This document shows, piece by piece, positions 25,402 to 36,700 of a stretch of DNA of 64,000 nt. This stretch comes from Oenanthe sinensis (taxonomy: Eukaryota; Streptophyta; Magnoliopsida; Apiales; Apiaceae). The DNA lies in NCBI GenBank assembly GCA_028671895.1, contig CM053794.1:41742501-41806500 (forward strand), in the 5' to 3' direction. Position 1 is the first letter of the stretch, and every line of letters begins with the position of its first letter. Made by a program: the position numbers and the translations under genes. The notes under the pieces are model-generated. The model had not been told where the DNA came from. It worked only from the letters and a program-made list of their open reading frames with translations, and ran no database searches.

Positions 25402-25727
25402 TTTTTTTTGTTGCTCTGTGCCTCGCGAGTTAATTTAGCTGAACCATGTCCAAATCGAGCAATGTACTCTTTCATATTAGCCTATTAGCAATCTGATCCT
25501 GTTCCCATTTCTACTGCTTCATCTGGTTCTCCTCAAGTTCTGAACGGGTTTGAACATATTGGTCAAAGTTTTCAGTATACATTTTCAATTGTTTGCTCTG
25601 CAGTTGCTGCATACAAGCGCTCGTAAATGCGCTCAAGAGCTTCTCCTCCACCATCATCCTGAACAGCCAAAGCTTCAGCTTCTTTCTCTAATTTAATCTT
25701 CTCCTCGTCACAATTCATCCCAGCCTA
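25402..25727 (-). pseudogene. Captured ABCF1/GCN20-like fragment B
   Basis: On the minus strand it reads MNCDEEKIKLEKEAEAL, DDGGGEALERIYERLYAAT, then YTENFDQYVQTRSELEENQM and RFGHGSAKLTREAQ. This is the linker region of ABCF1-type soluble ATPases, which act with the GCN2/translation machinery. About 80 residues, including the first Walker B and signature motifs, are missing between AATAEQ and the TENFDQ block. Stops interrupt the rest (KQ*KWEQ). It lies inside the retroelement and cannot be functional. Confidence 0.85.
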
Positions 25728-25923
25728 TACACAGACGTGTAATAATATTACCAACTTTCTCAGAGTCCGGCAACTTTCCTGAGAGTGAATAGGAAGACCC
25801 CACACAGTTTTGATTTTCTAGAAATTAATGTTGTTACAGATCTTCCCATTCTCATCTAGTATGGTGGGTGTAGAGCGATGTAATACAAATATATGATTGA
25901 CAAGTTTGGAGGCTCTGATACGA

Positions 25924-26588
25924 TGATAACTTTGTAAGTTTGAGAATCAAAGACAATTAATTGAAGAACAAAGAGATAATAATATATTTACAAAACTGCA
26001 TTTTACTCAAAACGGCTACATTGTTTCTTCTCAATTGGGTCACACACACTACATATTAGTACATATATATATATAGAAGGTTAGCCAAAGACTATACTAC
26101 CCTCCTTACTCCTTAATACTCCCCATTAAGCCAATGAGTGAGAACAAAGTGAAACTCTTGGCTTAAAGATTAAAAAAAAACTACTACTTATCTTCGAAAA
26201 ACAGTTGGAGTGTACTGCATATAATCTTCAATGTCGTGACAGGTGCTTCATTTCCCGCCATTAAAGGACTAGTTTAAGCTTATGTCCCAACTTTTTCTAG
26301 CCATTAAAGGACCCTGGCTTTACTTGCCATTTGCCATTAGAAGAATCATGGTTTTGCTTGTCATTAAAGGACTGTTTAGACTCCATTCAAGTCCTGGCTT
26401 TGCTTGTCATTAGAGGACTGTGATAAACACTTATCCTAGCTACGTTTGCCATTAGAGAACTATTGCTCACAGAGCTCAAAATAAGGATGAGTACTAGGTC
26501 ACTTCAATGGAGTGACCTCTCACCTTAAATTTTTAGAGATCGGCTCGAGTACACGTCACTCTGCACATTTCAGAAGTGACTCTCGGCT
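25924..26588 (-). mobile_element. Possible second LTR fragment inside the TRIM
   Basis: On the minus strand this interval begins TGAGCCGAGAG, ends GTTATCA, and is followed by TCGTATCAGAGCCTCC, which resembles a tRNA-Met primer site. It lies exactly between the two ABCF1 pieces. This suggests another retroelement LTR plus leader inserted or recombined here, but no second LTR copy is present in the window. Degenerate repeats of CATTAAAGGAC occur at about 26257-26460. Confidence 0.4.
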
Positions 26589-26590
26589 CA

Positions 26591-26793
26591 TATGGGTCCA
26601 ACCAATGTTATCCTTGAGTCAAGATTGACCCTAAACTCGATATTCTTGTAGATGAGGCTATCTGGGGTGTAGCCAAACGAAACTTCAACTAAGTGCAACA
26701 CTGGTGGTGGAAGTTTCCCCACATCAACAAATCGGAAAACCAAAACCTGGTCCCTGGCCACTTTCTTTATGTGCCCACCACGCTCCAACACCT
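26591..26793 (-). pseudogene. Captured ABCF1/GCN20-like fragment A
   Basis: On the minus strand it reads ERGGHIKKVARDQVLVFRF, VGKLPPPVLHLVEVSFGYTP and NLDSRITLVGP. This is the ABCF1 segment leading into the second Walker A motif. Homology stops just before the expected NGAGKST. In a normal ABCF1 this segment directly follows fragment B, but here it precedes it in the element's reading direction. Confidence 0.87.
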
Positions 26794-26887
26794 TAAGATT
26801 TTAGATGAGCTGGTTACTCAACATGGTATCAGAACCTGTCTCTGATACCATGTTGAGTAACCACCTCATCTAAAACCTTAAGGTGTT
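26787..26887. repeat. Inverted partial LTR and primer-site palindrome
   Basis: About 37 bp (26787-26823) are the near-complement of 26851-26887 in the adjacent LTR. The 27-bp spacer 26824-26850 is itself a palindrome with arms TGGTATCAGA and TCTGATACCA. This makes a long snap-back structure at one end of the retroelement. Confidence 0.85.
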
Positions 26888-26937
26888 AGAGAGAGACCCA
26901 AATGGATCTTATACTATTCTTTAACAATTCTTTAACA
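26851..26937 (-). repeat. Short LTR, copy 1 (5' LTR)
   Basis: On the plus strand it starts TGTTGAGTAACCACCTCATC. It reaches TTCTTTAACA at 26926 and then has a duplicated 11-bp ATTCTTTAACA to 26937. Confidence 0.85.
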
Positions 26938-27974
26938 GATGAACAAGTGACTTGAGCTCTGAAAATTTCAGGCGGTACTTGTCACGAATAAAATTGTGAA
27001 TAACTATAATTTCATCTTCCATGTCAACTGACAAGGCAGTGCAGTCTACTATTAACTGGCATTCTGGATCATCCTCTGAGACAACACCATGAGTTGAGAA
27101 ATCGGATCCTTTCTCGAGTGCACTTTCAACTTTCTGGTACATAAACCACATTGGTGCCAACGTATATTAGGTACTAATCAAGAAATTGGTTGAAAGTTCA
27201 CACATATATACTTATAGAAAGACTACTAAACATACTCGATTAAAATACGGCAGCTATTGAATATTACAAAGTAAAAAAATAAATTAATTGTCAATATACA
27301 TATGAACAAACCTGCATGATATCAATATAACGTTGGGTTCTCTGTAGCTTGGATACACTATCGAAATCATCATATTTAAGGGCTTCAAAGTCTGCAAGCT
27401 CCCCCTCAACGACATTGTTAGAAAGGTCATCGAGATCCGCTAATAAAGAATCAGCAAAAGTTGCCTGAAACAGAAAACCACTACATTCATTAATATAGGG
27501 CAATGGCAGTAAAATTAGTATCGAATAAATATGATAATTGCTTTTGTGGTTAAACAACAAGTAAGCAAATGAAACTAACAAACCATTCTTCGTATCGCCT
27601 CTACAAGCGTTACTGCAAACACAAAAAGACAAGATTAAATTAAATTAATTAGTTTTCTTGGTAGCCAATACTACAATCAGCTTTTAACAATACATAATTG
27701 CAATTCTATCAACACAATATATATTCTATGCAAAAATCTAATGATGTGACTGTATTGGGTGGTATGAACACATTAAACGTCATGATTTGATGAATACGTG
27801 TAATTAAAATAATATAATGAGTATGATACATTCATACCTGATGTCAATCCAAGAGTACTAAGGAAGAAAGAGTCGGTACTTGCATAGTTGTTGTATCATG
27901 TATGTACTCCTACGTATATACGCGTATATATGTTACTTTCAAAAATTACTTCCAAATGATATAGCTAGCGGTAA

Positions 27975-28620
27975 GAGCAACCCCAATGGGTTACTTATTT
28001 TGGTTACTTAATATATGATATAATAATGATTACAAAAAATATAGGTAATCAAAAAACTGTTTTACTTCAACGGGTTACCTACACGTGTTATCTATATTTT
28101 AAAAATTCAGAAATTGTGAAGGTATGAAGATGGAGAAGAGGTAAAAAAGGGAGAAAATCTAAACTGACGGGAGGGAAAAAGCTGCGGAAAAGGAGAGCGG
28201 GAGATGAGTCACAGTACATAGGTAACCAAACTGAAATATTGGGAAGCTGTTTCTCTCGCCTAAAAGTTTTTGGCGAGAGCAGTTGTTGCTGGAGTAGTGT
28301 ATAGGTAACCAAACTAAAATATTGGGAAACTGTTTCTCTCACCTAAAAGTTTTTGGTAAGGGCCGTTGTTGGAGTAGTGCATAGGTAACCAAACTAAAAT
28401 TTTGGGAAACTGTTTCTCTCACCTAAAAGTTTTTGGTAAGGGCCGTTGTTGTTGGAGTAATGCATAGGTAACCAAACTAAAATATTGGGAAACTGTTTCT
28501 CTCACTTGAGAGTTTTTGGTAAGGGTCGTTGTTGTTGGAATTGTGTTTTTGATATCCAGTAATTGTTATTGTCCAACTGTCTCGTGTATTGGTAAGTATA
28601 TAGGGGCGTTGGAGTTGTTC
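27975..28620. mobile_element. PIF/Harbinger-like MITE with internal tandem repeat
   Basis: The 646-bp element starts GAGCAACCCCAATGG and ends GCGTTGGAGTTGTTC (near-complement). It is flanked by TAA at 27972-27974 and 28621-28623. Half of the element is a four-copy tandem repeat. It lies about 390 bp upstream of the PRP31-like start, in what would have been its promoter. Confidence 0.78.
28218..28546. repeat. Four-copy 80-83-bp tandem repeat
   Basis: Copies start at 28218, 28301, 28381 and 28464, each opening ATAGGTAACCAAACT and containing GGGAAACTGTTTCTCTC. Copies 2 and 3 are nearly identical; copies 1 and 4 differ more. Confidence 0.9.
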
Positions 28621-28623
28621 TAA

Positions 28624-29352
28624 GGGAAGTTTTAGTTCGATTTGTAATTTTATTTAATTTTTTTATAATTAAATTGATTAACTTTTAATTAAAAATTATT
28701 TTTTTTGAAATTTTAAAGGATTAAATATTATATTTTAAAATAAATTGAATATATTTTGATGATATAAATTTTAATTATATATTTCGGTCAAAATTCAATT
28801 AATTTGACCGTAATGTTATCAATTTTTCCGGTCAACTTACAGAAGTATTTTTCGATTAATCATTTTCCATTGCTACTTCTTTGGTCCAGAAGATTAAAAA
28901 TTCAATATAAGGTGATGCTGGGCTTTTCTTATATACCGGAAATAAATACTTATTTTTTAAAAAAAGTATGTAAAAATATATTTTTTATAAGTAAAATAAT
29001 AAGTTTAGTTCTTAATTTATTTTTTTTATTAAATATTTATTTTCAGGAAAAAAATATATAAATGTGTATTTTTTCTGAAAATAAACTAAAAAAATAAGAT
29101 TAACCTAGTACTTTTTATTAGTTCTCGTTTATTATTAGATGAGCTGTGAATCGATAGTAGTACCAATTTATTGATAATTTCTCGTAATGTGTAAATTACG
29201 ATCTTATTGATGTGTTCATATTTCATAATGATTTTTAAAATTTGTTTGGCAACAAAAATATATTAGAGTAATAAACAAATCATTAATTAAAAGCCAAAAG
29301 AGCAAAAAGGCGTTGGAAACAAGATGTGATTTGGACTATTACCGGGTCTATA
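28624..29352. other. AT-rich spacer between two MITEs
   Basis: No gene, RNA or repeat structure is recognised. Confidence 0.4.
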
Positions 29353-29355
29353 TCA

Positions 29356-30250
29356 GAGCATCTCCGAGGCTAGGCTGTTGGCTATAAAATTTACGTCACA
29401 ACATGTTTATATTATATTATAATAAGCAAACTAACTAGTGAACTTTTTAGGTCTAACAATTTTAGAAATTATATGTCACTCGAGAGCTACTGTTGTTGGC
29501 AACAATTGTAGATGATACAACGCTACATTTGTTGAATGCTCTATCATAATTTAAATGAATCCAGCTTATCTCTGACTCAAAAGGTATATATTTTACTCTA
29601 TTTTGTTTAGTTTTTAATTTTATTATTTATTTATAACATAAGAAATTATAGTTTAAATTACTTTTTTAATATTTGAAATATATAAGGCATTTTTAAAATT
29701 TATATTATATATGTAATATAAAATATATATTATAATATTAAAAGATATATGTATATATATGGTATATAATTTATATTATATAAATATATATATTATTTTA
29801 ATATATTATATGTTTATAAAAATACTAATATAATATAATATTTTCTTAATTATATGTTTTATAATATATAAAAATAATGTTTATTAATATATTTTTTATT
29901 TTTATTTTAAAATATGCATATACGTAGAAAAATATTATAATATTATCACTAAATATCTTTATATTAATTATATTTTTATTTTTACTTGTATGGAATAAAA
30001 AATTTATTATTTTAATTTAATTTATAATATTTTCTTTTATGTATATATAATTAATTACTTTTATAATATAAATGTTGTAATATAATTATCAGAATTTATA
30101 AACAATAATAAAAACTACTTTTTAAATATAGCTATTGATTATAGCTAATACCATTGAAATGAATTTATTTACAGATTCAATTTTTTTTACATAATATCTA
30201 TTTTATACCATTTTAACTAATCATTCTAACTTCTCCCGCCGGAGATGCTC
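29356..30250. mobile_element. PIF/Harbinger-like MITE, very AT-rich
   Basis: The 895-bp element starts GAGCATCTCCG and ends with its exact complement CGGAGATGCTC. It is flanked by TCA on both sides (29353-29355 and 30251-30253). The interior is almost entirely A and T and non-coding. TCA departs from the usual TAA/TTA duplication. Confidence 0.7.
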
Positions 30251-30340
30251 TCATACAAATTGATATAACGGATTTGACAGGTAAGTTGCTCGTGAATTTA
30301 TTTTACATGTTGCAAGGCGATGCTCAGTTACATAAATAGT

Positions 30341-30842
30341 CACTGCGCCATAAGTGTTTATAGGCAATATTTTTTATAAAGTGTTGCACTGCTATGGTTG
30401 CAGTAGCTATGAGATTTTGGACATTTTACAACACTGCTGAAATAATGTTGCATTAGTTATAATTTCGTGTTGCATATTACTCATAGACACTGACGAATGG
30501 TGTTGCATTAATAATTTTTTATTTTTCATATTTAGTGACGTGACACGTGGTTGCAACCAAGGGGACCCACAATTTGCTGACGTGGCATGTGGGTGAGGGC
30601 TCAACTGTTGAGGTGGCAATAGGACCCATGCTGACATGATATGTGCACCCACCAGTGGGTCCCAAATTTGCGATAGTTGCAGTATGACCATTATGCAATA
30701 GTTGTGGTGGTATTGTATTAGAGGTCAAAAGCAAGGGCCGTAAATGCAACACTAAAAAAATATTGCATTTTTCGATTTCGTGTCTAAGGCAACAAAATTT
30801 GGCACATAAGACAACATCAAAATGAGCACTTACGGTGCAGTG
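30341..30842. mobile_element. CACTA-like (CACTG) MITE
   Basis: The 502-bp element begins CACTGCGCCATAAGTG and ends CACTTACGGTGCAGTG (near-complement). It is flanked by the 3-bp duplication AGT (30338-30340 and 30843-30845). Terminal CACTG plus a 3-bp duplication is characteristic of En/Spm (CACTA) elements. TGTTGCA-type motifs recur inside (for example GTGTTGCATTA near 30440 and 30500), as expected of transposase-binding subterminal repeats. There is no transposase. Confidence 0.8.
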
Positions 30843-30845
30843 AGT

Positions 30846-31109
30846 ATATTTCGCACTATAATGACCAGTTTAAGGACACTTAACAAAACAATGAAAGAAC
30901 ACTATTTTTTGACTCAGAGATGATCGAGGAAGATTTGTTGAGAACTTGAGATCATAAAACGTATGCATGTCGCTCAAAGGTGCTAGAGTACTATTCTATA
31001 TTCTTCTACTATTTGCATTTTGCGACGTGGAAGTGTGGAAACAGGCAAACAGCATCCTCATCTAAAATAAACCGAAGTCTATCTTTATTTGATAGTTAGA
31101 AGTTATTAT

Positions 31110-31184
<75 letters not shown>

Positions 31185-31237
31185 TAAACCATTTCTTATC
31201 CAAAAACTAGAAATCACATTAAAAATGATACTTAATA

Positions 31238-31275
<38 letters not shown>

Positions 31276-33743
31276 GTTGGTCTTCTCCCTTTTTTATCCA
31301 TGTATATGTTGTATTATATCGGCCCAACTTATTTTATTATTATTTATCTCATATCTATTTTAACCACCGCTTTATATCACGTCATGTTCTTCTTTATCCG
31401 ACTAAATTTCTCTTCCCCGTCTCTTTATTTTTCTCATCTCCATCAACAATTACCACCGGTAATTATAGATATATACTCATCACATCTGATTAAAAAACAC
31501 TACCATTCAAATATTTTTTCTAACCAATTTTCAGATTTTAACTCCAATCACCAATTCGTATTACAAAAATCATTAATATGTATTATAAAAATCACTAGTG
31601 TGTATTATATAAATCACTAAAAATTAACACTAATACACATGAGTTTATACACTATTATACAATACTTTGTGTCTCACTATCATGCTGATCTACCCCAACT
31701 ATCACAATCGTCACCACCAGCAACAATCATCATCTCCGATACAAAAAATAGTAACTCAAATAATTACTTCTCATTATCAAAATATAAAAAATAAAAATCG
31801 GAGATTTTTGTGCATACATGGGGGTCATTATTATTAATGAGAAGAGAGTCAATGAAAATTTGACAATCCAAAAAAATAGCTTTTAGTGTGTATACAGGAG
31901 TATACACTAGAAAAACCCATTTCTTAAACCCGAAACTAGTGACAGCCGACGGTTTCTCTTTGACAAAAAGTAGAAGGTTTAGAAAGGCATCCTAGGCAGA
32001 AATGATGTGTTATGTACTTGAAAGACGTTGGAATGTTGGATGTGAATTTATGGAAAACGAGGATTTGACCATGCCCTGGATTTTAGACCAATCTATTCTC
32101 CTTTATTTTCACACTTTACACCCTCTTTTTCACTCTCACAATCTTTTTTCTAGGACTAGTTATAAAAAAGTGGGACATTTTAATTATAGTATCTCTTTGT
32201 TACCAATTGTTTTTTACTATTGTTTTTTAAAAAATTGAATTATAATATAAATTGCATATTTTATTTAAAAGATAAAACTTTTAAAATAATAAATATATTA
32301 TGCAGTTAAAGTATTTTGAGATATGTGTAAAAAATTAAATGATAAATATTAGAAATTAGAGCAAGTATTTAACTTGTGGAACAGAAAAATATATCTACAT
32401 TTTGATGTCCATTGTTTTTTGCTGTCACTCTTCAAAAAGTGAGAAACAATATGTTAGTATGTTACCGATAATCTAAACATAACCCAAGCATTGCATTGTA
32501 ATTTTTAGTTATCACTCAACAATTTACTCCGTACATTTTATCTGGTAACATAATTTTTAATTTATTTTTCATGCAATAGATTCTCAACATAAGTACGTTC
32601 ACAACATAAAAATAAAGCCAAAACATTGCAGGACCATCAGAGTACAGGAAAGTCTTGATCATATAGCCACCCATACATTATCACTAGATTTCACCCAAAG
32701 CCCCACCTACATTCAAAACACTCTATCTTCAAAGTCTACATGCAATGACACTCTCGAGTCTTGGGGGCACAAAAGAAAAAGAGCCCAAAATTTCAACACT
32801 TTGTGGGGGAGCATCTGCATTTTTTTATCTGCAACTTATTACAAAGCCAACCCATTTTTGTAGCTATAAAAAAACAGCTGTGCGCTGCCTTGTAACACTT
32901 AATGACATTTGTAGTAGTTGAGCATCAACATCCACATATAAAAACACATGAGTTTGCCAAAGGTACATGCTATCAAAGGCAGCCATTAATAACATCAACA
33001 ACTCAGGCCACAATATTAATGACAACTACTACTACAATTTGGCTTTCTATCGAGTCAAATTTCTCTGATCACACGCCTAGTCAGAATTAAATCCATTTAT
33101 ATCTCTCACTTTCAGTTTACATCAGGTAAAAAGTAAAGGCAGGAGAATTGTAATGAAAAGAAAATATATGCATAAAGTACAAAATTTGATGTCTTTTTAT
33201 TAATAGAATAGTAACAAAGAAAAACTAAGATAATATTCATCCTTCTTCCCTACCCAATACCCCCACCAGACCAAACCAATTTCCCTCATGGCTAACCATT
33301 GTAAATTGTATACATATATATATGGTACATGTACATGTCCTCAAGAACACGCCCTGCAGCCTGCAACCTGCCCTGTCCGGATTGTATCTATTGTACAAAT
33401 CTATCACACTTCCCCGAAATAAACATCAATATACAACAAGGGCTGCCAACTCCAAAGCAGGAGAAAATGGGAAGGAGAACCACAGAGAATGATGAGAAAC
33501 GAATGAACAAATAGGAACAGCAAAAGTGAACTAAGCTAATTCTCTGTGATGAACTAGAATTGACTGATTTTATGTAGTTGCTCCGATTATGTCACGGCTA
33601 AACTTTGTGTATATTTTTATGCACACTCATGGGTGAGGGAGATAAGGTTAGGTGTTGGGGGATCTTTACCTATCATGTTTGGAGGTTTATAGAAGCTAGA
33701 GGTGATGCAAGTAGATGAGGAACATATGCAGTACTGTTTTATT
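30846..33743. other. Intergenic spacer with TA microsatellites
   Basis: No gene is recognised. It contains perfect TA runs at 31115-31180 and 31240-31271. The right part (about 32600-33740) is more balanced in composition; the last few hundred bases are likely the 3' untranslated region of the leftward TTL gene. Confidence 0.4.
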
Positions 33744-36700
33744 CTAAAAACTGTAATGCCTCACAGAAGATTCCAACACCTCCGGGCTAGGGCAGATCAT
33801 TTCTTTTAACCGGCTTCCATTTTTGTAAATTTTGAATGTTGGTACAAGTTTCACATTCTCGGCATTAGCAATTCCAGGGCTGTCCCGTACATCAACCTAT
33901 AAATTAGAAAATTTGTGTAAGAGCTGATAATCAATAAGTCTGTACACTTTTGCAGAAGTTTTGAGAATAGTTTTATATCGACTTTATATTATGCCATTAT
34001 AAATGTTAAATATAACATACCACTTGCACTGCAATTCTATACAAAAAATAAAAAATCAGACTACAAAACAGTCTTGGCAAATCTCAAGTAACCTTCAAGT
34101 TGAACAAGACATTTTTGGTATAGACATAAACAGAAGTATCAACGCCTTTACCTTGAGAAAGTTTATAGATGGATATCGGCTGCACAGACTGTCCACGAAT
34201 GGAGATATCTGGTTGCATTGGAGGTCTGATGCTGATTTAAAGTGAACAACAGAAGCACCTGGAGATACATGATCCAGATTTCAGTACAAGATAACCACGC
34301 AATTCATAGGAAAACATTAAGACAAGAAAGAGAAAGACTTACTAGGAGAAGATATTGCAGCTCTGAACTGTTCGAGACCTGATACCAACTCAACATCTCC
34401 ACCAAACTTCATATTATGAACCTCTTCCCCACGGGATTTCCTAAGCCCGACCTGGGCATGAAACAAGGCCTCAGCGACATCATTATCATTTGGAAGTTCT
34501 TTCCTCAGAACTTCGTAATCTTTGACAGCTTCAACCCATCGCTCAAGCTGCAATTACAATTTTTACTGATAAATTTACAATCAACGAAGTACATAATCAT
34601 GCATACAAATTCATTCAAGCTGCAATCACAATGTTTACAGATAAATTTACAATCGATGACGTACATAATCATGCATACAAATTCGTTTAAGGAGATTATA
34701 GATAATTGCAAAGCTAAAAATGTCACACTACCTTGCTGTTTGAGGCAGCCCTTCTAAGGAGAGCTTTCATGTAATTTGGCTGAATATCAAGAGCTTGGTT
34801 GCAATCATCAAGAGATCGCTCCCATTGCCCAAGTTTATACCAACAAGCAGCTCTGTTACAATAAAGAACTGAGCTGGAAGGATTAAGCCTTAAACCTTCC
34901 CCATACGCTGCAGAAGCTTCGGTAAATCTTTCAGACTTGAAGAGATCATTTCCACGAGTACGAGCTCTTGCCACTGCCCTGACATTGTTCAGCAAAGCTG
35001 AAACTTCAGCACTTTGGGGATCTATTTGTGCAGCTTTCTCAACAGATGTAACAGCACTATCAAACCTGCAAGTAATCATCATCTATTATCATTCTTTCCC
35101 TGCCCCTTGAACCATCACTTTAAAGAATATCAATGTATTAAAACTAACCTTCCCATAGACATATCAATATGAGAACGGACTAGAAGAACATAAGCTTCAG
35201 AAAGCATTCCGAAAAACTTTGTCTGTGAGCAGGACAGTGAAGAAGTCCCAACTTTGGGAATGTTCGAAATGCTTAAATCTGCATCAGCATATTGCCGAAG
35301 CTTTAATAGCGCCTCTGCTCTACAGGCAAATAGCTGTCAATTTGATTCCACCAAGTTTAGTCAAGCTGTTTTTACATTAGATAAATGACAATCAACATTA
35401 AAGTGAATTTCAGGATTTCGTTACCTGAGGAGAAGCGTCAGCTCCCGAAGCAACTGCTGCCTCAGCCTCCCTTAACACAATTTTCCAGTCACCAATCCTT
35501 CGGGCACTAGTACACTTGCTCAAATGCTTCTCTACTGCTTGCAATTTCTGCAATTCAATCGGATCTGGTTGGATCCCAGTAAAACATATGTGCCTCCTAG
35601 CATTCTCAACCTGCCCTAAACTGAAACGATAATACGAATTAGAGAGATTAAAAGGCAGTACCCTATATAGAGGGCGCAGAGATATAATCAAAAAGCAATA
35701 ACCACATTTACAATGCAAGGAAATGTGCTTAATGACATAACCTATTCAAGATGGAGGTTAATCTAATCTTCTAAAAAAGACGAAAACAGAATCTATTCAA
35801 CCAAATGAATTAGGAAAAGACGAAATCTAACCATAACAAACTCCATTCTTAATAATTGCAAAACAATCAGCATATAAATCAATGCATTCAAACGAATTAT
35901 ATAACAAAACATTAGAAGCAGACGAAACCTTACCATAAGAAACTCGAACTGCAAACAATTATTAGATAGTCAACAATCTAATCAATCAATCAATTCAACT
36001 AATGCAACAAAACTAATTTAATTCAAACAAAACATGCCACAACTTATATTTAAAATGCTCAAAGATTGAACCTTTTCCACTCACCAAAGATAAAGGGACC
36101 CTAATCGATGATGTGCTCGAACATATCCAGGATCCAGCCTCAACACCTCTTCACATTCCCTGACTGCCATTCCTAACCGCTTCAATCCAATCAATGCAGC
36201 AGCTTTATTATAATGATAAGCTGCATTCTCAGGTGAAATCCCAATTGCCCTTTCGTAGAAACTCAAAGCCTCTGAAAAATGTCCCCTTCTATACTCCTCA
36301 TTCCCCAACCTCTTCATCTCTTCCCCATCAACACCACCACACATTACACCCTTCCCTCCAGACTCTCCAACCCGCGAATTCGCACCACCAGAACCACTCC
36401 CACCATTAAGTTTCACACTCCCACTGCCACGCATTATGCTCCCATGACCATAATGTCCTCTCCCAGTACCCAAAACATCCGGTCTCGAACTCCGCCCTAC
36501 CGGCACATCAGCTTTCAAGATTTTCCCCAAAGGGCATATATTTCCGGCCGGTAAAGCATTAGCCGGAGGGGAACTCACAGAACCCCCACCAGAATGCATC
36601 AGATGGGACCCACCAGAATCCGAACTCCGGGTACCGGCTTGTTTCTTGACCCGGCCGAAACAAGTCGGTGAGTTATGACCCGACCCGGATAACTCACCGG

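Larger units (their letters stand above)
25062..26937 (-). mobile_element. TRIM-like LTR retroelement, three LTRs, captured ABCF1 pieces
   Basis: The element is bounded by TG...CA ends and a perfect 5-bp target duplication GATGA (25057-25061 and 26938-26942). Reading on the minus strand it runs LTR (26937-26851), a tRNA-iMet-type primer site TGGTATCAGAG (26850-26840), an internal region with ABCF1-like coding fragments, a polypurine tract (25347-25334), LTR (25333-25263), a second primer-site-like TGGTATCAAAG (25262-25252), a short internal segment, a second polypurine tract (25151-25138) and LTR (25137-25062). No gag or pol is seen. LTRs of about 71-87 bp place it with the terminal-repeat retrotransposons in miniature. 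It interrupts a PRP31-like exon. Confidence 0.88.
20860..27586 (-). pseudogene. PRP31-like U4/U6 snRNP splicing factor, disrupted
   Basis: PRP31 bridges U4 snRNA and 15.5K in the U4/U6.U5 tri-snRNP via a Nop domain. Recognisable pieces in order: start ATG 27586-27584 at an exon end; 27464-27312 (ATFADSLLADLDDL to RYIDIMQ); 27133 to 26943 (KVESALEKGSD to LKSLVH); then 25061 to 24365 (HHPIDYARVVKKIGNE, LEGLLPSAIIMVVSVTAS, MGYIAPNLSAIVGSAVAAKL, PKKKRGGRRLRKMKER). Next come YAMTDMGKLVNRMQFGVPEESSF (about 24271-24195), GDGLGEGYGMLGQAGSGKLR (23703-23605), SFGSSGTSGLTSSLAF (to 22737) and GIELANPQALANHLGSGTQS (20940-20860). Defects: a retroelement splits the SLVH/HPIDY exon, two single-base frameshifts lie near 24914 and 24850, conserved residues are substituted (LANREWNIQF for the usual LAKMPACNVQ), and the C-terminal tail is shortened. 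A functional PRP31 is expected elsewhere in the genome. Confidence 0.88.

Noticed and set aside
31115..31271. Possible element between two TA arrays
   Set aside because: The 59 bp between the arrays show no inverted ends; TA microsatellites alone explain the pattern.
36194..36554. Plus-strand Ser/Pro/His-rich frames
   Set aside because: They are antisense to the Ser/Gly-rich first exon of TTL.
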